From positions 1,986,001 through 2,050,000 of the forward strand of contig NZ_CP018155.1 in the NCBI RefSeq assembly GCF_001889045.1: a stretch of 64,000 nucleotides of DNA. Reading direction: 5' to 3'. Within the stretch, counting starts at the first letter, position 1. Each line of letters opens with the position of its first letter. The position numbers and the translations under genes are program-made. The DNA comes from Tenacibaculum todarodis. Lineage in GTDB: Bacteria > Bacteroidota > Bacteroidia > Flavobacteriales > Flavobacteriaceae. Shown in pieces: positions 25,824 through 34,496 of this stretch. Under the pieces are notes generated by a model. It did no database searches, was not told where the DNA came from, and was given only the letters and a program-made list of their open reading frames with translations.

Positions 25824-26086
25824 CGTTTAGAAATTTTATTGTTACTAATATTTTGTTGTCTTGTACATTTAAACCTACCTTTTACAAAGTCTCTTTTTGC
25901 TTGGTGTTTACTGCTACGACCTGTTACCCTAGCTCTCCACAGTTTAAAACTAGATAATTTTAATTCTTTACGCATTAAACTTATTACCTCTTGCTCTTTT
26001 AAACCAAACTGAAACTTTATTGCATCAAAAGTGGTTCTATCTTCCCAAGCCATTTCTATAATTCGGTCTAATTCTCTACACGTCAT
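25820..26086 (-). CDS. TIGR03643/DUF2805-like protein
   Basis: 88 residues. CRELDRIIEMAWEDRTTFDAIKFQFGLKEQEVISLMRKELK resembles a small helix-turn-helix-like module typical of TIGR03643, continuing with SSFKLWRARVTGRSSKHQAKR, also family-conserved. These proteins are commonly found close to cryptochrome/photolyase genes and light-regulated clusters, and their function is unknown. The tail is basic. Encoded between an SDR/DUF2867 gene and the 79-aa gene, with which it overlaps. Confidence 0.8.
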   Translation of the reverse strand: MTCRELDRIIEMAWEDRTTFDAIKFQFGLKEQEVISLMRKELKLSSFKLWRARVTGRSSKHQAKRDFVKGRFKCTRQQNISNNKISKR

Positions 26087-26110
26087 AATTTTATATTTTT
26101 GGATGAATAT

Positions 26111-27529
26111 TTATTTTTTGACTAATGCATTTATCATTCCTTTAAAAACAAAGGCATGAAATGGTAAAACGGCGTACCAGTATAAGCGCCCTAAAACACC
26201 TTTTGGCCTAAACACTGCTGTTTGATATAGTTTGTCTTTTACAATCTTAAACTCTAACCATGCTTCTCCTGGCAACTTCATTTCAGCAAATAATAGCAAT
26301 CGTTTTTCTTTTTTATCAGCCAATAATACACGCCAAAAATCTAATGGGTCACCTGCTTCTAAATATGTATCATGTGTTCTTCCTCTTCGTAAACCAACAC
26401 CTCCAAAAACCTTATCTACATAGCCACGTATTTTCCACAAACCATTAAAACTATACCACCCATTTTTTCCTCCTATTGACCAAATTTTAGTGAGCGTGAA
26501 TTCTTCATCAGTAATTTTTAGTGAGCGTATGTCTTTAAAACAACCATATTCTGGTATTTGAATATGATCTGATAATTGATCTTGAAAAACACCGCTACTT
26601 ATAGCGTCTTTCCAACTTGAAACAACTGCATTTTGTTCTATCTTCTGAAAGGCCAAATCAACTGATTCTTTATAAGAAATAGGTTGAATATTTAATAGCT
26701 GATTTATAGCACTTGGCTTTGCTATCACCTCAACTTTCATGCTATCTACCAAAGCTTGTGCCAAATTAAAAGAGGTAGATGTTACAAAATACAACCAGTA
26801 AGATGATAATTTTGGGGTTAAAACGGGTAACGTAAAAATATATCTTTTAAAACCTCTAACTTCTGCAAATTGCAAGAGTATCTCCTTGTAAGTAAGTACT
26901 TCTGTTCCACAAATATCAAAAGATTTATTGTACAATTTCTGATTACCAACTGCACGTTCTAAAAAGGATAAAACATCTCTAATGGCAATTGGTTGTGATT
27001 TAGTATTCAACCATTTTGGGGTAATCATTACAGGAAGTTTTTCTACAATATCCCTTATAATTTCAAAAGATGCACTTCCGCTACCTACAATAATTCCTGC
27101 TCTAAATGTTGTAAGAGCATATTTTTCTGATTGTAAGTTTTTTTCAACTTGAAAACGAGAAGATAGGTGTTTAGATAAATTACTATCATTTACAATACCG
27201 CTTAAATAAACAACTTGTTTACACGTTGTTTTCTCTACTAAATTTTTAAAATTTTTAGCACATGTTTGCTCCAAATCTTCAAAATTAGTAGCATTGGTTG
27301 CCATTGAATGTATTAAATAATAAGCAACATCAATATCTGATGGAAGAACAACTTCCTTTATCTCTAAAAAGTCTACTTTTATAAATTGAACATTTTTCTT
27401 GTTTTCTATTTCATCAGGAATTCTATTTAAATCACGCACACAACAAACTACTTGATCTCCTGCTTCAAGCAGTTTTAACACCAATCTTTTAGCAATGTAA
27501 CCTGTTGTTCCTGTGATTAGAATTTTCAT
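26111..27529 (-). CDS. NAD(P)-binding SDR-like protein with C-terminal DUF2867 domain
   Basis: 472 residues. MKILITGTTGYIAKRLVLKLLEAGDQVVCCVRD is an extended-SDR Rossmann start (TGTTGYIAKR); residues up to about 300 form the NmrA/atypical SDR part. The rest, with WSIGGKNGWYSFNGLWKIRGYVDKVFGGVGLRRGR and GEAWLEFKIVKDKLYQTAVFRPKGVLGRLYWYAVLPFH, is a DUF2867 domain with a hydrophobic end. Such fusions occur in photolyase-associated clusters. The substrate is unknown, perhaps an isoprenoid or lipid. Confidence 0.88.
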   Translation of the reverse strand: MKILITGTTGYIAKRLVLKLLEAGDQVVCCVRDLNRIPDEIENKKNVQFIKVDFLEIKEVVLPSDIDVAYYLIHSMATNATNFEDLEQTCAKNFKNLVEKTTCKQVVYLSGIVNDSNLSKHLSSRFQVEKNLQSEKYALTTFRAGIIVGSGSASFEIIRDIVEKLPVMITPKWLNTKSQPIAIRDVLSFLERAVGNQKLYNKSFDICGTEVLTYKEILLQFAEVRGFKRYIFTLPVLTPKLSSYWLYFVTSTSFNLAQALVDSMKVEVIAKPSAINQLLNIQPISYKESVDLAFQKIEQNAVVSSWKDAISSGVFQDQLSDHIQIPEYGCFKDIRSLKITDEEFTLTKIWSIGGKNGWYSFNGLWKIRGYVDKVFGGVGLRRGRTHDTYLEAGDPLDFWRVLLADKKEKRLLLFAEMKLPGEAWLEFKIVKDKLYQTAVFRPKGVLGRLYWYAVLPFHAFVFKGMINALVKK

Positions 27530-27534
27530 CTATA

Positions 27535-28155
27535 TTAATTCTCTTTTTTTGGTCGTTGATATTCAACTCTAGTTTTTAAATTAGGTACGGCATAGCCATC
27601 TAAACCATTTATTGTGGTTATTTTTTCTTTCGATAAGTTTAAAAAACCATCTTTATTAAGCATGTTTTTTTCAAAATACACATCCGTAACTTCACCTAAG
27701 ATTAAAATAGTTCCGTTAGCTTTTATATGATACTCTTCTAAAAATTTCATTCCAATTTGCAATGGGGATTGACTTACAAATGGAGCATGAAATTGGTTTT
27801 TATATTCTGGTAATAAATTTGTTTTATCAAACTCAGAAATTTCAGAAGGATATTTAGCAGAAGTAAGGTGCGCATCTGCTATCATATCTTCACTTATAGC
27901 ATTTATGGTATAAAAACCTGTCTTCTTTATATTATCATACGTGTTTCTAACCACTGTGGTTGGGCGCAACACAAAACCTAGAATTGCAGGACTAGAACCA
28001 TAATGCACTACAGAACTAAAAACGGCAACGTTTGTTATTGCATCTTTTGACTTTGTAGCTACTAGATTTGCTGATTTATAGCCAGAAATACTGTTCATTA
28101 AATTTATTTTGTATAAATGGTCCATTTCATCTATTTCTCTTCTAGATAAATGCAT
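27535..28155 (-). CDS. Flavin reductase family protein (FMN-binding split barrel)
   Basis: 206 residues. LMNSISGYKSANLVATKSKDAITNVAVFSSVVHYGSSPAILGFVLRP is the N-terminal FMN-binding split-barrel block; TVVRNTYDNIKKTGFYTINAI and ILGEVTDVYFEK follow in the usual order. Family members bind FMN and transfer electrons to a partner oxygenase. The redox partner here is not evident; CrtZ or an enzyme of unknown type in the operon is possible. One base overlap with the ABC1 kinase gene shows coupling. Confidence 0.88.
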   Translation of the reverse strand: MHLSRREIDEMDHLYKINLMNSISGYKSANLVATKSKDAITNVAVFSSVVHYGSSPAILGFVLRPTTVVRNTYDNIKKTGFYTINAISEDMIADAHLTSAKYPSEISEFDKTNLLPEYKNQFHAPFVSQSPLQIGMKFLEEYHIKANGTILILGEVTDVYFEKNMLNKDGFLNLSKEKITTINGLDGYAVPNLKTRVEYQRPKKEN

Positions 28156-29465
28156 TATATATTTTTATAGTTATTAATTTTAATGCCAGTTGCTTTTAAA
28201 TCGTGCATTAAATTATACAGTCCAAAAAAAGTTCTATTCATATAAATAAAGTGTTTTGAACCTCTATTACCATTCATTTTTCTTAACTCTGTACTTTGAG
28301 AATATTTTTGACCTAAATCTGCTATTTTACCAAAGAAATTTTCATCAGAAAAATCGAATTCTTCTTGTTGAAATGGTTGTGTAAACAAGGATAACATTTC
28401 ATAAAATAGCTCTTTAAAAAAGGCTATTTCTTCTGGCTTATCGTCTTTTCTTAGAATCTTTAACTCATAAAGTTTACTTTCAAAAAAAGCAGGATCATCA
28501 ATGTTTTCTTGCACAGCTAATTCAAAATAAGGTACATAAAAACTTTGCGGAACTTCTTTCATACAACCAAAGTCTATCACTATTAATTCTTCATTCTCAG
28601 AAACTAAAAAATTTCCTGGATGCGGATCTGCATGTACCTTTTTTAAGACATGTAATTGATACATATAAAAATCCCATAAAGCTTGTCCTAATTTATTTGC
28701 AGTAGCTTGGTTTTGTTCTTTTTTTGTAAACTCAGAAAGGTGAATTCCTTCCATCCAATCCATTGTTAAAATTCTATCCGAAGAATATGCTTCATAATAC
28801 TTTGGGAATTTTAAATTTGGAATATGACTACAAGCATCAGAAATCTCGTTACTTTGTTTTAACTCTAAAACATAGTTGGTTTCTTCTAATAATTTATTTT
28901 CAACTTCTTTAAAATACTCGTCAGAACCTTCACCTTTAATATTAAACATTTTCATGGCAATTGGCTTAACCATTGCTAAATCTGTAGAAATACTGTTTGC
29001 AACGCCTGGATATTGAATTTTTACTGCTAACGTTTTATCGTTTTTAGTAGCTTTATGAACTTGCCCAATACTTGCAGCATTTACAGATTCTACTGTAAAT
29101 GTATCGAATACTTCATTTGGTGATTTTTTAAAGTATTTTTGAAATGTTTTAACCACTAAAGGACCAGAAAGTGGTGGTACAGAAAACTGAGATAATGAGA
29201 ACTTTTCTACATAAGCACTTGGCAACAAACTTTTTTCCATGCTTAACATTTGTGCTACTTTTAATGCAGAGCCTTTCAATTCTTTTAAACCATCGTAAAT
29301 ATCTGCAGCGTTGTCTTCATTTAATTTACTTCTTGCCTCTTCTTCTGTTTTTGTTATTTTACTCCCATAATACTTGGCATAATTAACGCCAACTTTGAGA
29401 CCGGTTGTAACCAATTTAGTCGCTCTTTCAATTTTTGAAGTCGGTATTTTATTTAATCTTTTCAT
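28155..29465 (-). CDS. ABC1/UbiB-family atypical kinase (AarF-like)
   Basis: 436 residues from the ATG at 29465, chosen because it overlaps the upstream TetR stop as ATGA; a longer frame from 29489 would add eight residues. Motifs: KxGQ-like region LKELKGSALKVAQMLS, Ala-rich loop AASIGQVHKA, LAVKIQYPGV with the Lys, KVHADPHPGNFLV catalytic loop and VIDFGCMKE metal site, so it should bind ATP. ABC1 proteins support isoprenoid quinone or lipid metabolism. With a TetR partner and carotenoid genes, an isoprenoid-linked role is likely (inference). Confidence 0.92.
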   Translation of the reverse strand: MKRLNKIPTSKIERATKLVTTGLKVGVNYAKYYGSKITKTEEEARSKLNEDNAADIYDGLKELKGSALKVAQMLSMEKSLLPSAYVEKFSLSQFSVPPLSGPLVVKTFQKYFKKSPNEVFDTFTVESVNAASIGQVHKATKNDKTLAVKIQYPGVANSISTDLAMVKPIAMKMFNIKGEGSDEYFKEVENKLLEETNYVLELKQSNEISDACSHIPNLKFPKYYEAYSSDRILTMDWMEGIHLSEFTKKEQNQATANKLGQALWDFYMYQLHVLKKVHADPHPGNFLVSENEELIVIDFGCMKEVPQSFYVPYFELAVQENIDDPAFFESKLYELKILRKDDKPEEIAFFKELFYEMLSLFTQPFQQEEFDFSDENFFGKIADLGQKYSQSTELRKMNGNRGSKHFIYMNRTFFGLYNLMHDLKATGIKINNYKNI

Positions 29466-30115
29466 ATTGATGTTCCTTTTTCTTTCCACAAAAATTTTGC
29501 TAAATCTATCACACTTTTTATAGGTGCAATTTGCTGAATATCGAAACTTGCTTTAATTGATTTTTCAATAAAAACATCTGTTTTTTCGAAGTTTGAAGAT
29601 GTGTCTTCTATCCAAAATTTTAAAACCATTAATAATTGTAACCAATAGCCTTCTGCAATAGTATTATCTTGAATTTTGTTAATTTTATCGTTCTTAAAAT
29701 CAAGAGTTTCTATATTAATACTATGCACAAAATTGATGAATTCTGAACGCATTTCTTTTAATACTGTTACTTTAGAAAAGTTGGATTTTATCTCTTTAAA
29801 TGAAAACAAAACATACGATCTATTTGCAGCCAGAAATTCAAAAAAGGTAAAATAAAAGCTTAATAATTTATCTTTAGAAGAATACTCTTGATACGCTTCT
29901 GTTGAGTGTAAAAGTTGAATTGTCTCTTCAACAAAAATTTTAAAAATTGATTTTTCTAAACTTTCAAAATTTGAATAATGACTGTAAAAATCTGATTCTT
30001 CGAAATTATTTTCTTTTGCAAATGAAAAAACAGAAGTTGGCTTACCAGTTATTAAAACCGAATTCATATACCAATCAATTATTTTATCTTGTGTTATGTA
30101 CTTTTTTTTTGCCAT
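29462..30115 (-). CDS. TetR family transcriptional regulator
   Basis: 217 residues. N-terminal helix-turn-helix is degenerate but recognisable: ITQDKIIDWYMNSVLITGKPTSVFSFAKENNFEESDFYSHYSNFESLEKSIF (TetR HTH with the YxHFxN-like end SHYSNFESLE). The C-terminal half is helical, with KSIKASFDIQQIAPIKSVIDLAKFLWKE. It precedes the ABC1 kinase gene, overlapping it by four bases, a common TetR-ABC1 pair. Embedded mid-operon, it is itself under the upstream light promoter, and probably binds elsewhere. Ligand unknown. Confidence 0.82.
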   Translation of the reverse strand: MAKKKYITQDKIIDWYMNSVLITGKPTSVFSFAKENNFEESDFYSHYSNFESLEKSIFKIFVEETIQLLHSTEAYQEYSSKDKLLSFYFTFFEFLAANRSYVLFSFKEIKSNFSKVTVLKEMRSEFINFVHSINIETLDFKNDKINKIQDNTIAEGYWLQLLMVLKFWIEDTSSNFEKTDVFIEKSIKASFDIQQIAPIKSVIDLAKFLWKEKGTSI

Positions 30116-30119
30116 ATTT

Positions 30120-30593
30120 TTAATTGTAAAACACTATGTAAGCGTTTAAACTTGTTGCAATGGTCATCCATATTAAATACGGAAGTATTAACAACGTAAA
30201 CACTTTTATTTTTTTAAAGTTTTTAAATGTAAAATATCCAATTAACAACCATAATAAAGTAATTACAACCAACCCAACAACTGTTAAATGCTTATTAAAG
30301 AAAAAATAATTCCAACTTACATTTAAAATCCATTGAACTATATAAAGCCTTACAAGTTTTTTGTCTAAAAACCGATATTCAAAACTCAGCTTTGTCATGT
30401 AAAAAGAAAAGAAAATCATAATACTTGTCCAAGCAACTCCAAAAACCCAACCTTGAGGCGTCCAAGGTGCTTTATTTAATAAAAGATACCATTCTGTTTG
30501 TGGTCCATTTTTCATTAACAACCCTCCAATTCCAAGCGCTAAAAAGTTAGCAATTAAAAATAGTATAAACCGTATGTATTTATTACTTTTCAA
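30120..30593 (-). CDS. tspO: TspO/MBR family membrane protein
   Basis: 157 residues with five hydrophobic helices. NKAPWTPQGWVFGVAWTSIMI is the family signature; LNVSWNYFFFNKHLTVVGLVVITLLW is also typical. TspO binds porphyrins and is linked to tetrapyrrole handling, photo-oxidative stress and regulation of carotenoid genes in phototrophs. Here it follows lycopene cyclase (11-nt overlap) and precedes TetR (4 nt). In a B12/light-controlled operon, handling of photosensitising tetrapyrroles is a reasonable role (inference). Confidence 0.93.
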   Translation of the reverse strand: MKSNKYIRFILFLIANFLALGIGGLLMKNGPQTEWYLLLNKAPWTPQGWVFGVAWTSIMIFFSFYMTKLSFEYRFLDKKLVRLYIVQWILNVSWNYFFFNKHLTVVGLVVITLLWLLIGYFTFKNFKKIKVFTLLILPYLIWMTIATSLNAYIVFYN

Positions 30594-31281
30594 GTTGTTT
30601 CTTTTTTAAATAATTGAATACTAACTGAATTGAAAACAACAAGTTAAACGCATAAAAAACATCTTCAAATGGTATTGTAAAAATTCTAAATCCTAAATTT
30701 TCATCATTATTATACCAAACAACAGGTTCTTCTATAAAACTGCCTGTTAAGATTCCGTTTACGATTAAAAAAGGAATTAAAATCACTAAAAAACTCGGGT
30801 AATATTCTTGTAAAGTTTTAATATGATATTTTAAGCTATACACCATTAATAGTAAAAAAACACTAAAATTTAAAGTTGTGTACCATTTTCCGAAGTTGAA
30901 AATCAGTAATAATAGTACTAAAACTATCAACAGAAAACTTAAAATTACCGTAACGGATTTTGATAATTTAAAATTAGGTACATAATATTTTAAAACTTCG
31001 TGTGTAAACAAACATGCATAAGGAATACAAAAGAAAAATAACCACTCTTCCATTGGCATCCCAAAAAACTTAGTACCAATAAAATAATCTGAATTAAAAC
31101 CCCAAATTCCGTTTATGGTAAAAAGTCCGTCCCAAATTAAAAAAGGAATTGCAACTAAAAGAATACTTATAAAAGCAATTTTAAAATATTGAATAAAATG
31201 GAATTTTTTTTCAAAAATGCTATATAACAAAGGAATACTTATGCTTCCTAAATTTAATATGAGATACAAGTATTGGCTCAC
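30583..31281 (-). CDS. crtY: Lycopene beta-cyclase, CrtYcd/CarR-type membrane protein
   Basis: 232 residues, six to seven hydrophobic helices. Two copies of the lycopene cyclase domain typical of fused CrtYc-CrtYd proteins: the first holds MPMEEWLFFFCIPYACLFTHE, the second IPFEDVFYAFNLLFSI; the P-x-E-(E/D) pairs are the conserved catalytic acids. It is not the soluble FAD-dependent CrtY. Converts lycopene to beta-carotene. Overlaps crtZ by four bases (ATGA). The symbol denotes function; the family is crtYcd-like. Confidence 0.88.
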   Translation of the reverse strand: MSQYLYLILNLGSISIPLLYSIFEKKFHFIQYFKIAFISILLVAIPFLIWDGLFTINGIWGFNSDYFIGTKFFGMPMEEWLFFFCIPYACLFTHEVLKYYVPNFKLSKSVTVILSFLLIVLVLLLLIFNFGKWYTTLNFSVFLLLMVYSLKYHIKTLQEYYPSFLVILIPFLIVNGILTGSFIEEPVVWYNNDENLGFRIFTIPFEDVFYAFNLLFSIQLVFNYLKKKQLEK

Positions 31282-31733
31282 TGTCTTTTCTTAAAGTATT
31301 TAAACGGTACAAATAACATCCCAAAGCATTCTCCATCTGGTTTATCTAAATGTTTATGATGAATTTTATGTGCTTTTCTCAATCCTTTTAAATATTGATT
31401 ATTGGTGTTTTTAAACCACTTAAATCGTCTATGAATTAGCACATCGTGCACTAAAAAATAAGCGATTCCGTAAAATAAAATTCCTAATCCAATAAAAAAC
31501 AAAAAATTAAGTTCTGGTCTTATTCCAAAATAAAATAACAAAATGCTTGGTATTGCAAATACAACAAAAAAAGCATCGTTTTTTTCAAAAACATGTGGAT
31601 AACCTGGTTGATGATGATCTTCATGTAAAAACCATCCAAAACCGTGCATTATATATTTATGAGTGCACCAGGTAATTCCTTCCATTGTAATAAATACGCC
31701 GAGCGTAATTAATATGTAATAAAACCAAATCAT
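31278..31733 (-). CDS. crtZ: Beta-carotene hydroxylase CrtZ
   Basis: 151 residues, membrane-bound di-iron fatty-acid-hydroxylase fold. Histidine boxes HKYIMHGFGWFLHEDHHQPGY, VLIHRRFKWFKNTNNQYLKGLRKAHKIHHKHLDK give the HX4H, HX2HH and HX3-4HH set. Hydroxylates beta-carotene at C3/C3', giving zeaxanthin. ATGA overlaps on both sides place it in a translationally coupled chain. No ketolase (CrtW) gene is seen, so zeaxanthin is the expected end product. Confidence 0.92.
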   Translation of the reverse strand: MIWFYYILITLGVFITMEGITWCTHKYIMHGFGWFLHEDHHQPGYPHVFEKNDAFFVVFAIPSILLFYFGIRPELNFLFFIGLGILFYGIAYFLVHDVLIHRRFKWFKNTNNQYLKGLRKAHKIHHKHLDKPDGECFGMLFVPFKYFKKRQ

Positions 31734-32167
31734 AATGAGGTGTTTTTAATTATAAATTCGTCTAAATAATCTGACTTATCACTCTTTTTAAGAATAGCTT
31801 TTAAAAAAGTTTTGTCTTCTTTAATATGATCATTATAACCTAAAATTTTAGGTGTTTTTTCTTGAATAACTAATCTTACGTATCTTAAATGTACATTTTT
31901 AGGATGCGTTTTTATAAGTTTATTTAATATTTTTTTTTGTTTGTTAAAAACTGACAACTTACTCCAAGGAAATGTTTTGTATTTAGCTTGTTTCATTTGT
32001 AAAGAAACAACATATGCTTGTACGTCAACACTCTTGTTATCCTTATATTTTTTGATGTAATTTAATTCTTCTTTTTCGGTTAAAGAAGCATGAAATTGAC
32101 TTACAAAATCTGGTGTATTATTTTGCATACCTAAAAATAGAAATATTGCTGTTATTTTTAAAAACAT
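31730..32167 (-). CDS. Carotenoid-cluster hypothetical protein, secreted or membrane-anchored
   Basis: 145 residues. N-terminal hydrophobic stretch (LKITAIFLFLGMQ) suggests export, though there is no lipobox. The rest is basic, Lys-rich, helical: LTEKEELNYIKKYKDNKSVDVQAYVVSLQMKQAKYKTFPWSKLSVFNKQKKILNKLIKTHPKNVHLRYVRLVIQEKTPKILGYNDH. I do not recognise a characterised family. Its fixed position between crtB and crtZ, overlapping both, suggests a linked role such as folding or localisation of the pigment enzymes, without direct evidence. Confidence 0.8.
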   Translation of the reverse strand: MFLKITAIFLFLGMQNNTPDFVSQFHASLTEKEELNYIKKYKDNKSVDVQAYVVSLQMKQAKYKTFPWSKLSVFNKQKKILNKLIKTHPKNVHLRYVRLVIQEKTPKILGYNDHIKEDKTFLKAILKKSDKSDYLDEFIIKNTSL

Positions 32168-33012
32168 TAAATGATGTTTAGTTTATACTTTACATAACTT
32201 CTTGCCAATAAATTTATTTTCATTGGGTTAGAAATTCTAACACGTGTTTCCATAATTTTCGTGTGATGAACATCCTTTAATTTCTTTAAAAGTCTTCTGT
32301 AATATCTATAAGCAACGTATACTCCAAATTTAGCTTCTGCTGGTAATTTTAAAATTCCGTTTTTAAAAGCAAAATCAAAATCTGCTTCAATGTCTTTTAT
32401 TATTTCTTCTTTAGATTGTTGATTAAAATCGCCAAAATTCACATTCGGAAAATAAGAACGATTTAATTCTTCAAAATCATCTTTTATATCACGTAGAAAG
32501 TTTACTTTCTGAAATGCAGAGCCTAAACGTTGAGCAGCATCTTTTAATTCGTCATATTTTGCTTGATTTCCATCTACAAATATTTTTAAGCACATTAAAC
32601 CAACTACATCTGCAGAGCCATATATATAAGCGTTATATTCTTCTTCAGTTTTATATTCTGTTTTGAATAAATCTGCTTTCATACTCTTTAAAAAAGCCTG
32701 AACTAAATCATCAGAAATATCATATTTATTTACTGTTTGAATAAATGAGTTTAAAATAGGATTTAAACTAATTCCATCATTTTTAGAATCGTAATACTCC
32801 GCTTCAAATTTATTTAATAGTTTTTCTTTATTAAAACCATGAAAAGAGTCTACAATTTCATCCGCAAAACGAACAAAACCATAAATATTATAAATTGCTT
32901 CTCTAATTTTTGGCGATAACATTCTTGTAGCCAAAGAGAAAGAGGTACTGTACTTTTTGGTAACAAGTTTGCTACTTGCAAAGGAAACCTCATCAAACAA
33001 TTGTTTTTTCAT
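32167..33012 (-). CDS. crtB: Phytoene synthase CrtB
   Basis: 281 residues. Squalene/phytoene synthase family: KKYSTSFSLATRMLS, first Asp-rich motif DEIVD at 51-55, and second NFLRDIKDDFEELNRSYFP with the metal-binding acids. Condenses two geranylgeranyl diphosphates to phytoene, the entry step of the pathway. Preceded by crtI (2-nt gap) and overlapping the 145-aa gene by one base. Cytoplasmic or peripheral membrane. Confidence 0.96.
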   Translation of the reverse strand: MKKQLFDEVSFASSKLVTKKYSTSFSLATRMLSPKIREAIYNIYGFVRFADEIVDSFHGFNKEKLLNKFEAEYYDSKNDGISLNPILNSFIQTVNKYDISDDLVQAFLKSMKADLFKTEYKTEEEYNAYIYGSADVVGLMCLKIFVDGNQAKYDELKDAAQRLGSAFQKVNFLRDIKDDFEELNRSYFPNVNFGDFNQQSKEEIIKDIEADFDFAFKNGILKLPAEAKFGVYVAYRYYRRLLKKLKDVHHTKIMETRVRISNPMKINLLARSYVKYKLNII

Positions 33013-33014
33013 TT

Positions 33015-34478
33015 TTAATGATTTTTTAAAATTAAATCTGAAGCTATTTTACCAGAAATTAACGCTGGTGGAACACCAGGACCTGGAACAGTTAGTTGTC
33101 CTGTAAAAAATAAATTTTTAACTTTTTTACTTTTTATTTTTGGTCTTAAAAAAGCTGTTTGAGTTAATATATTTGCTAATCCGTAGGCGTTACCTTTATA
33201 AGAATTATAATCTTTAACAAAATCGTTTACACAGAAACTTTCTTTAAATAAAATTGCATCTTTTACAGATTGATTCGTTAATTTCTCTAATCTTTCTATA
33301 ATTATGTTGAAATATTTCTCTCTAATTTCTGGAGTATCTTTAATTCCTGGTGCTAATGGAATTAAAAAAGTTGCTGCTTCTTTATTAATTGGCGCAAAAG
33401 AACCATCTGTCACTGAAGGGAAACTGGCATAAAACAGTGGTTCTTTAGGCCAACTTGGGGAATCATAGATTGTTTTTGCGTGTACATCAAAATCTGTATC
33501 AAAAAATAAAGTATGATGACAAACATTTTCTAATTTTTTATCAAATCCAACATAGAATAATAGTGAAGAAGGTGCAAAAACCTTTTTATCCCAATATTTT
33601 TCTGAATATTGTCTATATTTCTCCGGAACCAAAGTTTCAGTATGATAATAATCTGCTCCACTCAATATAATATCTGAAGGAATAAACTCTTCGTTTACCA
33701 CCAATCCAATTGCTTCACCCAATTCATTTACTGTAATTTCTTGCACATTTGCATTGGTTTTAAATGTTACATTTAAACTTGCAGCTAAAGTTTCCATTGC
33801 TTCTATAACTTTGTACATTCCTCCTTTTGGATGCCACGTTCCTAAACCAAAATCAGCATAGTTCATAAAATTATAAAACGCTGGTGTATTACTTGGTTTT
33901 GCACCTAAAAACAATACAGGAAATTCTAAAATCTGAATTAATTTTTTACTTTTTATTTTTTTTCTAACTTGTTTTCTGATTGTTGAAAAAAATTGAGATA
34001 CTTTCCCTATTGTTACAGGTGTTATTAATTCTAAAGGTGAAACTCCAGGTTTATAAACTAAATCGTTTATAGAAACATCATAATTGTATTTGGCTGATTT
34101 TAAAAACTCTTTTAAATGTTTTGAACTTCCTTTTTCTTCAGCTTCAAATACTTCATAAATTTCTTCTAAACTTCCTGGAATGGTTATAGAGTCTTCTTTA
34201 TCAAAATATACTTGATACGCAGGATCTAATTTTTCTAACTCATAAAAATCTGAGGGAGTTTTGTCAAAATCTGCAAAGAATTTCTCAAAAACATCTGGCA
34301 TCCAGTACCAAGTTGGACCAATATCAAAAGTGAAATTCTCCTTTAATAATTGCCTTGCTCTACCTCCAATTGTATTGTTTTTTTCTAAAACAGTAACCTC
34401 AAAGCCAGCTTTAGCTAAATAGCAAGCAGCTGACAATGAAGAAAAACCTGAACCAATAATGTGTATTTTCTTTTTCAC
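33015..34478 (-). CDS. crtI: Phytoene desaturase CrtI
   Basis: 487 residues, the normal length. N-terminal FAD site IHIIGSGFSSLSAACYLAKAGFEVTVLEKNNTIGGRARQ and C-terminal LFFTGQLTVPGPGVPPALISGKIASDLI are diagnostic of the CrtI family. Introduces the four double bases leading from phytoene to lycopene with FAD, at the membrane. First enzyme gene of the operon, 18 nt after the fasciclin gene and 2 nt before crtB. Confidence 0.97.
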   Translation of the reverse strand: MKKKIHIIGSGFSSLSAACYLAKAGFEVTVLEKNNTIGGRARQLLKENFTFDIGPTWYWMPDVFEKFFADFDKTPSDFYELEKLDPAYQVYFDKEDSITIPGSLEEIYEVFEAEEKGSSKHLKEFLKSAKYNYDVSINDLVYKPGVSPLELITPVTIGKVSQFFSTIRKQVRKKIKSKKLIQILEFPVLFLGAKPSNTPAFYNFMNYADFGLGTWHPKGGMYKVIEAMETLAASLNVTFKTNANVQEITVNELGEAIGLVVNEEFIPSDIILSGADYYHTETLVPEKYRQYSEKYWDKKVFAPSSLLFYVGFDKKLENVCHHTLFFDTDFDVHAKTIYDSPSWPKEPLFYASFPSVTDGSFAPINKEAATFLIPLAPGIKDTPEIREKYFNIIIERLEKLTNQSVKDAILFKESFCVNDFVKDYNSYKGNAYGLANILTQTAFLRPKIKSKKVKNLFFTGQLTVPGPGVPPALISGKIASDLILKNH

Positions 34479-34496
34479 AATTTTTGTTATAAATAA

